Source: an uncultured Caryophanales bacterium (GTDB taxonomy: Bacteria > Bacillota_I > Bacilli_A > RFN20 > CAG-449). From it: DNA of 51,953 nucleotides. The stretch spans positions 1 to 51,953 of the forward strand of contig CAMEOO010000005.1 in NCBI GenBank assembly GCA_945929875.1, in the 5' to 3' direction. Under the pieces are notes generated by a model. It was given only the letters and a program-made list of their open reading frames with translations, did no database searches and was not told where the DNA came from. The position numbers and the translations under genes are program-made. Each line of letters opens with the position of its first letter. Positions within the stretch are counted from its first letter, which is position 1. Shown here piece by piece: positions 17,859-26,788 of this stretch.

Positions 17859-18467
17859 TCACCTTTCTACTATACTATATACCTTTTGAAAACCTTTTGA
17901 AATAATTTTCACATTTCCATTAGTAATATTTTTTAAATCATTAAGATTTAAATAGATGCAAGAATAAGTAATTATTACTTCTTCCTCATAGCTCACATTA
18001 ACAATATTTCCATTTGCTTTATCTAAGTAATTTTTCACAATTTGAAAAAGTGAATAGCTAGTGACTATATCAAATAATTCTTGCTCTTCTATACGATAGA
18101 TTTTAGCAATATCAAAAACATTTTTTGAAGAATCGACATAGGCTCTAATTAAGCCTGAAGCCCCTAATTTGATTCCGCCAAAGTATCTTACGACAATACA
18201 GAGGATATTTTCTAATTCTTTGTTTTTTAAGAATTCTAAAATCGGTCTTCCCGCCGTGCCGCTAGGTTCACCATCATCATTACTTTTTTCTTTTCCATCT
18301 ACGATGTAAGCATAACAATAGTGCGTAGCTTTAGGATATTCTTTTTTTATCTCTACAAGAATGCTTTTTGCTTCTTCAACACTTTCAATAGGTGCAATTA
18401 TAGCGTAAAACTTAGATTTGTTAATCTCTGTAAGTTTCACATATTTTTCTTTAATTCTAAGACTCAT
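17859..18467 (-). CDS. YigZ/IMPACT-family protein
   Basis: A 202-residue member of the YigZ/IMPACT family. Visible landmarks are NKSKFYAIIAPIESVEEA, ATHYCYAYIVDG, the strongly conserved NDDGEPSGTAGRPIL, and VVRYFGGIKLGASGLIRAY. The C-terminal part fits the family's ferredoxin-like DUF1949 domain. The biochemical role in bacteria is unsettled; eukaryotic IMPACT regulates GCN2. Its stop is TGA, evidence that TGA is a true stop in this genome. The start lies inside the end of the giant CvpA-like gene (11-base overlap). Confidence 0.92.
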   Translation of the reverse strand: MSLRIKEKYVKLTEINKSKFYAIIAPIESVEEAKSILVEIKKEYPKATHYCYAYIVDGKEKSNDDGEPSGTAGRPILEFLKNKELENILCIVVRYFGGIKLGASGLIRAYVDSSKNVFDIAKIYRIEEQELFDIVTSYSLFQIVKNYLDKANGNIVNVSYEEEVIITYSCIYLNLNDLKNITNGNVKIISKGFQKVYSIVER

Positions 18468-21400
18468 AAATTAATCTATCTAATGGATTTGAACTTGGCT
18501 TATCAAAATCTATACCTACAATCTTATTTCCTAAATATGATTTATTTTGATTTGCTACATATCTATTAATTACTTTTCTAATCAATGATGATTCAATATT
18601 GCACTTAGCAATATCAACAATTGCTTCTAGCGATGATTCATTAGAAATACCATTTAATGTTTTAATATCATTATTGAATTTTACGACCTCACCAATATCG
18701 GTTGAGCCATTTCCTAACCATTTATCATATGTTTCTGTATTATTTGATAAACGGTTGTTTAATTCATAAAGATCATTTGCATAAAGAAGTCCCTGGAATC
18801 CTTCATTTTCTGTTTTATCAACTAAAACTATGAATAAGTTTTCAAATGAAGTCAGATTTGTTCTAATGATAGAGTTATCAACTTTTAAGATTAATTCTGA
18901 AGAATTAAAGATCTCTGAATTATGTAAAGCAAATAACATAGTTGAAAGAATAGAATTTTCTTTATTTTCGGTTAAATCTAAGACCGAATTGATATCACTA
19001 CTAAACTTGCTTGAATTAACATAAAGAGTATAGATTGAATAAACTTCGTTTAATCGAGCTTTTTCTTCTTCATATCTATTTACATATTTTTCATTATTAT
19101 CGATATAATTCATTTTATCGATGGCATTATAATCACAATATGATTCGTTAAACAATGATTGGAAAATATCACTTTCGCTATTATAAGAAATTTGTTTTAA
19201 TCCATTAGAAACAATCGGACCAACAAGACTACGTAAAGGATACGCTTTCATTACAACATTTAATAATTCATTAAAGTCATTATTATCTAATGAAGTCAAA
19301 TTATTGATGCTTGTAGAATATACAAATACTCTAGACAAGTTATAAATTTCTCCATAATATCCGCTAGGATTTTCTGTACAAGACCAATTAACTTTTATTG
19401 TACTATTATAATTAACGATATCTTTTTCAAATTTAAAATCAGCTTCACTATCTTTTAAAGCTTCTGTAGAAACTAAAGAACTATCTTTAAATATATTTTG
19501 TATTGTGCTATATAATAATCCTTGCATATCGATAGATTTAGTATCATTAATCGAATTTAATAAATTATAAGCTTTTGATTCACCCATAAAATATTTAGGG
19601 TAGCTTCCTTCATAAGTAGAATACTCTTCTTTATCATCAGTAAATTCATATTCTTTTAGTAATCCTGTATCACAATTTTGAATTAATATAGAAATATCTG
19701 TTTCAGAATTTGTTCCTTTGACTTCATTGATTGCATTTAAAGCTTTAGATAGATTTTTTCCTTCTTCTTCAAAAGAATCAATATTTTCAAAATTTACAAA
19801 TCCTTTTAAAGATTCATTTGAATCAAACATTTTATTTAATGTATTAGGTAATGCTTCTTTCATTAAAATAGATTCATCAACGCTAGAAAAGATTCTTTCG
19901 ATCTCATTGCCCATATCAAATAAATGATTATTGATATTCATTGAAGAATTTTTTAGATAATCAAACAAATATTCAGTAGATCCTAGTTCGTCATCTTTAT
20001 CAATTGAACCAATAACATTAAATAGGGAAATTATTTCACCATCGCCTTTTTCATTAACCCATCCTTTTATTGAATCTTCAATTGATAAAATACTATCTTT
20101 TTCAATTGAGAATAAACCATTAGTCATTGTAGGAATATTTAGTGAAGCATCTTCATCTTCTTTTAAAGGAGAGAAAATAGAAATCATGATATTTTCAAAA
20201 TTAGTATTTTTATCTTCTTCTACTAATTGATTGTTAAGTATTTGACTAGCATAAATTTTTTCAAATAATTTAGCAACATCAGTTGAATTCTTGACAACAT
20301 ATTCTAAATTGAATGTTTCAGCAGATAATATTTTATTTGCACTTGGAATAACTTCATCAACTAAGTAAGTAAATTGTTTTGCAAAATTGGTGTCTTCAGT
20401 AAATTCATTAAAGTTTAAATCACCAACAGTTAGATTCATAAATATAGGCGTATCTTTTTCTTCGCTAAGCATGTCGCTTATGACATTAGGAACAACGTTA
20501 TTAATGATAACTGATTGTTCCATATTTTCACCTATATAAGATAAAGCGAGATTAACTCCACTTCCCTTGTCTCCAATAGTTTTAAATACATCTTCAGAAT
20601 TAGCTAAGTCATTTGTAGCGACTATTAGAGGAAGAGCTAAAGATAGCATAGCAGAAAGTTCTTTTTTCCAATCGTTGAAAGATAATTTAGCTAGATTATC
20701 TTCAATTGAAACAAAGATTGATTCGTCTTGTCCTAATAAAGAGGTAAATAAGGTTTTAACAAACTTAGACATTAAACCAAAGTCATCTAAGAATAGATTT
20801 GAAACTTGTAAATTAAGTAGTCCAGTAGTGTTTTCATTAAGTCCTAATATTCCATTTGTGCCAGGAATATCTACTCCATTATATTTTCCTCCATTAAGGA
20901 AAACATTATCTTTAAATTGATCTTTAGTTGTATAGGAGATTGAATTATCGTATCCAAGGAATAATTTAATTGGATCAAAGTTTTCTAACGTCGTCATTAA
21001 CTCTTGAATAGAAAAATCTTGTTTTCCTTCAATAGATTTAACTTGATCAACCATATTAAACATAATTCCAATTATAGAAGAAAGTTCATCACCCCATCTA
21101 ATATTCTTATAGGTTTCAACATTATAAGCTTCTTCAGGTAAATTTTTAAATAAATCTTTATAATTTACCTTGTTTTCGCTAGTTTCACTACCTTCTTCTT
21201 CAGATAACCTTCTAGATTTCATAGTGGATACTTCACTTTCTGAAGAAGCATTATTCATGCTTTTAAAATAGCTTACCATTACTTGAGGAAGTAAAGTCGA
21301 AACAAAGGAAGAATCGCCAATTCTTTTCATAGCGTCTTTTAAATAAGTTTCATTTTCTTTACTTATTATTATTTGATTAAGAATATCATCAGGCGAAGAC

Positions 21401-22533
21401 ATAGCGATTTGGATATATCCAGTAGATTTGATTGCTTCAAATACATCTCCAACTGCTTTTAATGAATCAGACCAGTCGACATTACTTAAATCAATATCAG
21501 ATAAATCTATATCTAAATTTTCTTTACTAGAATTTAGTCCAATTGAAACAAATAAAGGTAAAGCAAATAAAACTAATGTGGAATCAGAAAGAGTATAAAT
21601 GACATTTTTAATTAATGTAGAATTTACTAAAATATCATAATTTATCGCCATAGTAGATAAATCTATTGCTCCAGTAGAAATAGTTTCATAAACAATGGCT
21701 AATGATTGGCCTAGTTCATCGTAGAAATGGAAGTCGACTCCTTCTCCTACCTTTGTCAAAGTAACATAATCCATTATTCTAAAGTCGATAGATTTCCCAT
21801 TAGAAGATAAAGAGAAGAGAGCTTTTGCAAGAATTGAATTATTATATCCATCCAAAACATTATAAACAAGATCGTATGATTCATTATCAACTTCTTCATT
21901 TTTAACAATATTTCCATTTTCGTCACGAATCTTCCCAACAGTTGAATTCACCATTGCAGTCAAAGGGTTAATGAACATGCAAAAGATAATTATAAATTCT
22001 ACAAAGCCAGATAATCCACCTAGTAGTCTAAGTTTTCGTTTTCTAAGAACTTTGGGAATAATAAGTTTAAATAAAAGATAAAATAAAGGAATTAAAATAG
22101 ATCCTAAAATTAGAACAACTATCAGTAAAACAAAATATAAGATAAAACGAATAACTGATAGACAAATACCTGAAGCAAATGCAACGATTTCTGCATTTGA
22201 ATAATCAAGGTTTGCATTAGTTAGGGCAGTAACAATATTATATTCAACTAAGTCTCCAATCGATTTAATATCTTCGCTAGGTAAGGAAACATTCGATTGA
22301 GATAGAAGAGAACTAATATCTAAGTCGTAGAGCCAATTGCTTATCGGTTTAAGTAATAATATCATTCCAATCAAAAGAACGATTGTACACACTAAAGTGA
22401 AAGTTTGAAGCCAAAAGCCTTTTATTAAACCAATAAAAAATCCAATAAGGCCTATCGCAGCGATTACAAGTAACGCTAGATTAACATAATTAGTAATCTG
22501 GCCTGAAGAAATGCTTGCAAGAATAAAATTCAT
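18457..22533 (-). CDS. Giant protein with CvpA-like membrane domain and very large C-terminal region
   Basis: The protein has 1358 residues from the ATG at 22533, chosen because GGAGGG lies seven bases upstream; an ATG at 22569 lacks such a site. Residues 1-200 hold four or five membrane segments. The first reads LALLVIAAIGLIGFFIGLIK, a later pair surrounds VLILGSILIPLFYLLFKLI, and the last is KLRLLGGLSGFVEFIIIF. The glycine-bearing first helix, the second helix after 'GFWLQTF', and the R-x-L-G-G-x-x-G helix resemble colicin V production (CvpA) proteins, which are about 170 residues. The remaining 1150 residues are hydrophilic, rich in Asn, Ser, Asp and Glu, probably alpha-helical, and match no family I know. 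CvpA-like identity is moderate; the function is unknown. Confidence 0.7.
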   Translation of the reverse strand: MNFILASISSGQITNYVNLALLVIAAIGLIGFFIGLIKGFWLQTFTLVCTIVLLIGMILLLKPISNWLYDLDISSLLSQSNVSLPSEDIKSIGDLVEYNIVTALTNANLDYSNAEIVAFASGICLSVIRFILYFVLLIVVLILGSILIPLFYLLFKLIIPKVLRKRKLRLLGGLSGFVEFIIIFCMFINPLTAMVNSTVGKIRDENGNIVKNEEVDNESYDLVYNVLDGYNNSILAKALFSLSSNGKSIDFRIMDYVTLTKVGEGVDFHFYDELGQSLAIVYETISTGAIDLSTMAINYDILVNSTLIKNVIYTLSDSTLVLFALPLFVSIGLNSSKENLDIDLSDIDLSNVDWSDSLKAVGDVFEAIKSTGYIQIAMSSPDDILNQIIISKENETYLKDAMKRIGDSSFVSTLLPQVMVSYFKSMNNASSESEVSTMKSRRLSEEEGSETSENKVNYKDLFKNLPEEAYNVETYKNIRWGDELSSIIGIMFNMVDQVKSIEGKQDFSIQELMTTLENFDPIKLFLGYDNSISYTTKDQFKDNVFLNGGKYNGVDIPGTNGILGLNENTTGLLNLQVSNLFLDDFGLMSKFVKTLFTSLLGQDESIFVSIEDNLAKLSFNDWKKELSAMLSLALPLIVATNDLANSEDVFKTIGDKGSGVNLALSYIGENMEQSVIINNVVPNVISDMLSEEKDTPIFMNLTVGDLNFNEFTEDTNFAKQFTYLVDEVIPSANKILSAETFNLEYVVKNSTDVAKLFEKIYASQILNNQLVEEDKNTNFENIMISIFSPLKEDEDASLNIPTMTNGLFSIEKDSILSIEDSIKGWVNEKGDGEIISLFNVIGSIDKDDELGSTEYLFDYLKNSSMNINNHLFDMGNEIERIFSSVDESILMKEALPNTLNKMFDSNESLKGFVNFENIDSFEEEGKNLSKALNAINEVKGTNSETDISILIQNCDTGLLKEYEFTDDKEEYSTYEGSYPKYFMGESKAYNLLNSINDTKSIDMQGLLYSTIQNIFKDSSLVSTEALKDSEADFKFEKDIVNYNSTIKVNWSCTENPSGYYGEIYNLSRVFVYSTSINNLTSLDNNDFNELLNVVMKAYPLRSLVGPIVSNGLKQISYNSESDIFQSLFNESYCDYNAIDKMNYIDNNEKYVNRYEEEKARLNEVYSIYTLYVNSSKFSSDINSVLDLTENKENSILSTMLFALHNSEIFNSSELILKVDNSIIRTNLTSFENLFIVLVDKTENEGFQGLLYANDLYELNNRLSNNTETYDKWLGNGSTDIGEVVKFNNDIKTLNGISNESSLEAIVDIAKCNIESSLIRKVINRYVANQNKSYLGNKIVGIDFDKPSSNPLDRLIYES

Positions 22534-22592
22534 ATATTTACCCTCCATTATATCTTTTATTTTTACCAATTAATTAGTATAATATTTCCAAA

Positions 22593-22620
22593 AAGTATAT
22601 ACTTATAATAGCATATGCTA
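22593..22620. promoter_or_regulatory. Two adjacent 12-bp palindromes in a divergent intergenic region
   Basis: AAGTATATACTT (22593-22604) and TAGCATATGCTA (22609-22620) are both perfect palindromes, 16 bp centre to centre. They lie between the divergent CvpA-like giant gene and the CPBP gene. They could be operators, but AT-rich sequence yields short palindromes by chance. Confidence 0.3.
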
Positions 22621-22664
22621 ATTTATTTTTAAATAAATTATATAAATATTATTTTGGAGGTAAT

Positions 22665-23426
22665 ATGGAAGAAGAAAATAGAAAAGAAAAACTACCTATT
22701 TCCGATGTTAATAATTATAAAGCAATTGCGCTATTTTTAATCGGATTAATAGGACTAAATATAATTTACAATATAATTTACATCATTGTTAGTTTATTTA
22801 TCACTTTAGATCCTGAGATTAATCCTGATCAATTTAATAGCATTAATGGTGCTTTACAGTTTTCAACTTATCTAATTGGCCTAGCTACAATATTAATGAT
22901 TGTTGGTATTCCTACTTTAAAAAAAGTATTTGAAAGATATAAATCCTCTAATGTTTATCTTAATGGTATTACAATGGGTTTGATTCTTCTTTTTGCTCAA
23001 TCACTATATTCGATTCTATCAACTTTTATTTTTGGAAGTGTCGATTCGAATAATAATCAACAATCATTAATTGCCTTAACCCAACAATCGCCAATTCTTT
23101 TATTTATTACTACTGTAATCTTTGCTCCGATTTTTGAAGAATTAGTTTATCGATATAGTTTATTTGGTGTTCTTCGAAAAAAGAATAGAGTACTAGCTTA
23201 TGTGGTATGTCTAATTGTATTTGGTTTCATCCACTTTGATTACACTTGTTTTTCAAGTGGTGATTTTAGCTTAATAAAAACAGAATTAGTAAATTTGCCT
23301 GCTTATATGATAAGCGGAGGAATTCTTTGTTACGCATATGAAAAAAATGGATCACTTATCTCCTCTATTACTGCACATGCATTAAATAATTTAATTGCTT
23401 TTATTCAAATAATGATTCTTTTCTAA
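22665..23426 (+). CDS. CPBP-family intramembrane metalloprotease
   Basis: A 253-residue multi-pass membrane protein of the CPBP (Abi/CaaX protease-like) family. The three active-site motifs are present: EELVYRYSLFG (EExxxR), GFIHFDYT (FxxxH-like) and HALNNLIAF (HxxxN). About seven hydrophobic segments surround them. In Gram-positive bacteria such proteins act in bacteriocin immunity, signal-peptide turnover or membrane protein cleavage; no bacteriocin gene is seen nearby. TTGGAGG lies just before the ATG. It is followed after one base by the TraX-like gene, so the two are one transcript. Confidence 0.92.
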   Translation: MEEENRKEKLPISDVNNYKAIALFLIGLIGLNIIYNIIYIIVSLFITLDPEINPDQFNSINGALQFSTYLIGLATILMIVGIPTLKKVFERYKSSNVYLNGITMGLILLFAQSLYSILSTFIFGSVDSNNNQQSLIALTQQSPILLFITTVIFAPIFEELVYRYSLFGVLRKKNRVLAYVVCLIVFGFIHFDYTCFSSGDFSLIKTELVNLPAYMISGGILCYAYEKNGSLISSITAHALNNLIAFIQIMILF

Positions 23427-23427
23427 A

Positions 23428-24246
23428 ATGGAAAATAAAAAAGGAATATCTTCACTATCTTTAAAAATTATTGGACTAATCACAATGACTTTAGATCATT
23501 TTGGACGAATGGCTAAAGTATTTTTTGATAACCAAGTCCTGTTAAGAATTTCAAATATTTGTATTATTATTGGACGAATTTCATTTCCTATTTTTGCTTT
23601 TCTAATTGTCGAAGGAGTAATCCATACAAAAAACAAACTTAATTATTTACTTAGACTATTAATTTTATCAATTTTTTGTGATCTTACTTTTTATCTAATC
23701 TCTCATAATTATTGGGGAAATCCAATTACTACTCTATTTTTAGGCGCATTAACAATTTCATTACTAGAGAATAAAAAGTTATGGGTCAAACTATCCTCTA
23801 TTATTCCAATAACTCTAACTATCTTAATTGCTTTTGAAGTCATTCCTATTCTTTCAATGTATGATTTATATGGATTAGTTTTAATTTTATTATTTTATTT
23901 TTCAATATATTTATCAAAGATATTATGTAAAATCATTTCCAATTATTATCAACTAGATTATGATTTAGCATACAGTAAATATTATTTCTCAATTAGAAAA
24001 TATCTTAGTTGTTTTTTTCTTATATCATTTAATATTCTGATATGGTTTATAAATCCAACAGTTAATAATATAAACATATTTATTGATGATCCTATATCTC
24101 AACTTTATTCCCTTTTATCCATCCCTTTTATTATCTTATATAATGGAGAAAAAGGATATTCCAATAAAGTAATTAAATATTCATTTTATTTGTATTTTCC
24201 ACTTCATTTGGCTATACTATATTTACTAATGCATTTATTTAGTTAA
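23428..24246 (+). CDS. TraX-like membrane protein
   Basis: A 272-residue membrane protein with about eight hydrophobic segments. The N-terminal LSLKIIGLITMTLDHFGRMA, followed by GRISFPIFAFLIVEGVIHTK and LLRLLILSIFCDLTFYLI, is characteristic of the TraX family. This family is named after the F-pilin N-acetylase but is widespread in Firmicutes without conjugation genes, where its substrate is unknown. The C-terminus has the usual FYLYFPLHLAILYLL. No pilin or conjugation gene is present here. It starts one base after the CPBP stop and has no strong Shine-Dalgarno of its own, suggesting translational coupling. Confidence 0.88.
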   Translation: MENKKGISSLSLKIIGLITMTLDHFGRMAKVFFDNQVLLRISNICIIIGRISFPIFAFLIVEGVIHTKNKLNYLLRLLILSIFCDLTFYLISHNYWGNPITTLFLGALTISLLENKKLWVKLSSIIPITLTILIAFEVIPILSMYDLYGLVLILLFYFSIYLSKILCKIISNYYQLDYDLAYSKYYFSIRKYLSCFFLISFNILIWFINPTVNNINIFIDDPISQLYSLLSIPFIILYNGEKGYSNKVIKYSFYLYFPLHLAILYLLMHLFS

Positions 24247-24261
24247 AAGAAGGAGAAAATT

Positions 24262-24576
24262 ATGGAAGTAGTATTATCAAAAAAAGAAGAATTCGATTCT
24301 TATAAAAATAAAGGAAGAGTAGTCATTGATTTCAACGCTAAATGGTGTGGTCCTTGCAGAATGCTTTCACCAGTTCTAGAAGAATTAGCGGAAGAAGATG
24401 AAGATTTACTAGTTTTAAAAGTTGATACCGATGAATTTCCAGAATTAGCATATCAATTTAATGTAAGTTCAATTCCCGCTTTATTCTACGTATTAGATGG
24501 ACAAGTAGTAGGAAGTTCATTAGGCTATATGCCAAAGGATAAAATTAAAAAAATTATCCACGAAAAATTAGGTTAA
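24262..24576 (+). CDS. trxA: Thioredoxin
   Basis: A 104-residue thioredoxin with the active site WCGPC at residues 28-32, the buried Asp in VVIDFNAKW, VDTDEFPELAYQFNVSSIPA including the cis-Pro, and the C-terminal gly-rich turn (GSSLGYMPKDKI). This length and motif set is that of cytoplasmic TrxA, which reduces protein disulfides with thioredoxin reductase. AAGGAG precedes the ATG, 15 bases after the TraX-like gene. A terminator follows at once. Confidence 0.97.
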   Translation: MEVVLSKKEEFDSYKNKGRVVIDFNAKWCGPCRMLSPVLEELAEEDEDLLVLKVDTDEFPELAYQFNVSSIPALFYVLDGQVVGSSLGYMPKDKIKKIIHEKLG

Positions 24577-24581
24577 GATTT

Positions 24582-24610
24582 AGAAACTCTTAAGAGTTTC
24601 TTTTCTTTTT
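24582..24610 (+). terminator. Rho-independent terminator after trxA
   Basis: AGAAACTC pairs with GAGTTTCT around TTAA and is followed by a T-rich tract (TTTCTTTTT). Confidence 0.85.
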
Positions 24611-24638
24611 AGAAAAAATCAAAAAATAAATATTTTTA

Positions 24639-24667
24639 TTGCAAATGGATTTTAGACCCCTTATAAT
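24639..24667 (+). promoter_or_regulatory. Promoter of tRNA-Gly
   Basis: TTGCAA and TATAAT are separated by exactly 17 bases. The -10 box ends 20 bases before the mature tRNA 5' end. Confidence 0.75.
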
Positions 24668-24687
24668 AGTTAATGCTTAAGGCAAAT

Positions 24688-24761
24688 GCGAGCGTAGTTC
24701 AGTGGTAGAACACAACCTTGCCAAGGTTGCTATGCGGGTTCGATTCCCGTCGCTCGCTCCA
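24688..24761 (+). tRNA. tRNA-Gly (anticodon GCC)
   Basis: A 74-base cloverleaf. The acceptor GCGAGCG pairs perfectly with CGCTCGC, the discriminator is T, and CCA is encoded. The anticodon stem CAACC/GGTTG encloses TTGCCAA, giving GCC. The T arm is GCGGG TTCGATT CCCGT. It reads GGC and GGT codons. Confidence 0.97.
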
Positions 24762-24781
24762 TTTTTTTATTATAAGATTTT

Positions 24782-24804
24782 GATACCATTTGGTATCTTT
24801 TTTT
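24782..24804 (+). terminator. Rho-independent terminator after tRNA-Gly
   Basis: GATACCA pairs with TGGTATC around two bases and is followed by seven T residues. Confidence 0.8.
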
Positions 24805-24812
24805 ATTAATTA

Positions 24813-24985
24813 TTACTTTTTATCAATTAAACCACCATTTCGTAAGCGTAAAAATTCTTTAGGTTCGATTCCGTTCGAACCATTAGATCGAATCTAATCT
24901 ATAGATTATAAAACAATGTTCCAAGGTAAAAGACTTTCTAATTCTTCTTCGTAAGCGCAAAAAATAGGCCATCCCCAAAAATATA
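24813..24985 (-). pseudogene. Degenerate transposase remnant, possibly IS66 C-terminus
   Basis: On the minus strand one frame reads FCAYEEELESLLPWNIVL, then stop, three residues and another stop, then continues in the same frame through IEPKEFLRLRNGGLIDKK to a final stop. EEELESLLPWN resembles the C-terminal tail of IS66-type transposases, where an acidic helix leads to LLPWN. Two in-frame stops and no start or catalytic domain show it is dead. The family call rests on one short motif. It lies just downstream of tRNA-Gly. Confidence 0.35.
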
Positions 24986-25053
24986 ATTAAAAATGTCATA
25001 TAGTTAACTAAGAATTTCAAGTAAATCTTGTTGAAGAAGAGTTGTCTAGAATA

Positions 25054-25196
25054 TTAAAAAGGATGAAAATATTCTATTAGATAATGACATAATACCATAA
25101 TTTTTTCATTTATTGGCGGTTCTTTATCAATTGATTCTACTTTAATCCCTGATGAAAGATCTAAAAGATTCCCATATATGGGAACAATTCCAAGAT
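25054..25196 (-). pseudogene. Short unidentified open-frame remnant
   Basis: A minus-strand frame is open for about 47 codons and includes GIVPIYGNLLDLSSGIKVES and KEPPINEKIMVLCHYLIEYF, with a stop at each end and no start with a ribosome binding site. It looks like former coding sequence, possibly from the same lost gene as the remnant at 24813-24985. I do not recognise it. Confidence 0.2.
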
Positions 25197-25286
25197 ATCA
25201 ACTTATTTCTAAGCAAGGACAAAAGATAACGCTCCATATTATCGTTTCATCAATATTAAATTATATTAATCTAATCTAGAAAAAAA

Positions 25287-25598
25287 TTATCTTTTAAACC
25301 ACTTTTTCTTTTTATCGACAAGTTCTTTTTTAGCTTGAACTATTGCTTCATCAACACAAATTTGAGCCATCTTTAAAGCTTCAGGTTGAGTGTAACCTTC
25401 TAATAGCCTTTGTCCAACAAATCCCATATAATTTTCTTTAATTTCATCCTCTCCTTTATTTCTTGGAGATGAGCGATACTCCAAATTTTTTATTTCTTCT
25501 TGAGAAAGTTTTGGAGCTCTTTCAATTATTCTAATCTTCGTTAAATAAATCTCTCGATAATACTTATTTTTTACTTTTTCCTTATATTCATCATTCAT
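25287..25598 (-). CDS. Small hypothetical protein
   Basis: A 103-residue charged soluble protein, rich in Lys and Glu, probably alpha-helical, with no membrane segment and no motif I recognise. A central RSSPRNKGEDEIKENYMGF is followed by a helix, EGYTQPEALKMAQICVDEAI. The end is basic (KKKKWFKR). AGGTG lies a few bases before the ATG. It stands alone between remnants on both sides, so it may be accessory or a surviving part of a lost element. Its composition and an intact frame in a decayed region support a real gene, but only moderately. Confidence 0.55.
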   Translation of the reverse strand: MNDEYKEKVKNKYYREIYLTKIRIIERAPKLSQEEIKNLEYRSSPRNKGEDEIKENYMGFVGQRLLEGYTQPEALKMAQICVDEAIVQAKKELVDKKKKWFKR

Positions 25599-25855
25599 AT
25601 TAACACCTGAAAATATGATAGCAAAATAAGATTAGATTTCAAATAGATAAATAAATCTAGGATGATAAATATCTCCATTTATCGCATTTAGATTTGATCC
25701 ACTTTCATTAAGGTTTTGTAAAGTTAAAGCATATTTTATCATCTGATATAACAATCGCTATACCAAATAATACTTTTTTAATACATTTAAAATCGTTACA
25801 AAGATAACTTAAAAAATAGCAGTCTAGCTGCTATATATTTATATTATTTATAAAA
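25599..25855. other. Intergenic stretch with one weak short open frame
   Basis: Apart from the manA terminator this holds a 36-codon minus-strand frame (25632-25742) containing LQNLNESGSNLNAINGDIYH. It has no ribosome binding site. It may be another coding remnant; nothing else is visible. Confidence 0.25.
25811..25833 (-). terminator. Rho-independent terminator after manA
   Basis: On the minus strand TAGCAG pairs with CTGCTA around five bases and is followed by six T residues, 23 bases beyond the manA stop. Confidence 0.8.
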
Positions 25856-26788
25856 TTACATTAAACTTTTGGTAACAATAAGTTTACCTTTGCCTTTAAT
25901 TCTTATGTTTTTACAATTAGAAGTAAGGATAAAGCTTTTTCCAAGAGTCATTTCTTCACCTAATACTTTTAAACTTCCTTCAATGACACTACAAATAAGA
26001 TATTCATTTCCTTTTACTAAATCTAAATATTTGTCTATATTGTAGTAATATACTTCAAAGTATTGATTAAGCCATAATATTGGCGTTTTTAAGTCATCGA
26101 TATTATTAATATTGAAATCGTATTTTTCAAAACTAGTCACATCAAGAGCTTTTTGAACGTGAAGTGGTCTCTCGTTTCCATTTTTATCTTTTCGGTGATA
26201 GTCGTAAAATCGATATGTAACATCGCTAGATTGCTGAATCTCTAAAAGCACTAAATTTTTTCCAAGAGCATGGATCGTTCCAGAAGGAATCGGATAGAAA
26301 TCACCTTTATTTACTTTAATTTCATTTAATAGATGAGAATAATCATCATTTTGAATATATGTAATTAATTCTTCTTTATTTGCAGCATTGTGTCCAATAA
26401 CCAATGAAGAATCTTCTTTTTCGTCAAGAATTAACCACCCTTCAGTCTTTCCATATTGATTTTCATTGAGTCTTGCATATTCATCGTTTGGGTGAACTTG
26501 GACCGATAATTTATCGCTTGTTGCGATCAATTTAATTAAAATTGGAAAATCATTTAATTTTGAATTATTAAATAATTCTTTATGATTTAAAAAGACTTCA
26601 GATAATTTTTTACCTTTATAAGTATCATTTAAAATTATCGACTCACCTTCCTCATGTCCTGAACAAGACCATAATTCTCCAATAGGTTCTTCACTTTGAG
26701 TAATTTTAAGAACATCTTTAAAATATGTTCCTCCCCAAATTCTCTCTTTTAATGGTCCTGATAAAAATAGCACTTGATCTTTTTCCAT
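25856..26788 (-). CDS. manA: Mannose-6-phosphate isomerase, class I
   Basis: A 310-residue type I phosphomannose isomerase of the short Firmicute form. It interconverts mannose 6-phosphate and fructose 6-phosphate with zinc. Seen: LSGPLKERIWGGTYFKDVL at the N-terminus, QVHPNDEYA (zinc-binding Gln and His), KTEGWLIL (Glu ligand region), FYPIPSGTIHALG (His ligand) and LLEIQQSSDVTYRFYDY. A C-terminal cupin-like domain follows. The start codon overlaps the stop of the GntR-type regulator upstream (TAATG), so the two form an operon and the regulator probably controls manA. No mannose PTS genes are in the window. Confidence 0.96.
   Translation of the reverse strand: MEKDQVLFLSGPLKERIWGGTYFKDVLKITQSEEPIGELWSCSGHEEGESIILNDTYKGKKLSEVFLNHKELFNNSKLNDFPILIKLIATSDKLSVQVHPNDEYARLNENQYGKTEGWLILDEKEDSSLVIGHNAANKEELITYIQNDDYSHLLNEIKVNKGDFYPIPSGTIHALGKNLVLLEIQQSSDVTYRFYDYHRKDKNGNERPLHVQKALDVTSFEKYDFNINNIDDLKTPILWLNQYFEVYYYNIDKYLDLVKGNEYLICSVIEGSLKVLGEEMTLGKSFILTSNCKNIRIKGKGKLIVTKSLM

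Larger units (their letters stand above)
24805..25286. other. Gene-poor stretch with decayed coding remnants
   Basis: No intact gene is seen between the tRNA-Gly terminator and the small gene at 25287. The stretch holds the two minus-strand remnants listed separately and otherwise AT-rich sequence without a clear promoter or RNA gene. It reads as the leftover of an old insertion next to a tRNA. Confidence 0.5.

Noticed and set aside
18321-20920. Plus-strand open frames of 60-117 codons opposite the CvpA-like giant
   Set aside because: They are antisense shadows of an intact gene, lack ribosome binding sites and have no recognisable domains.
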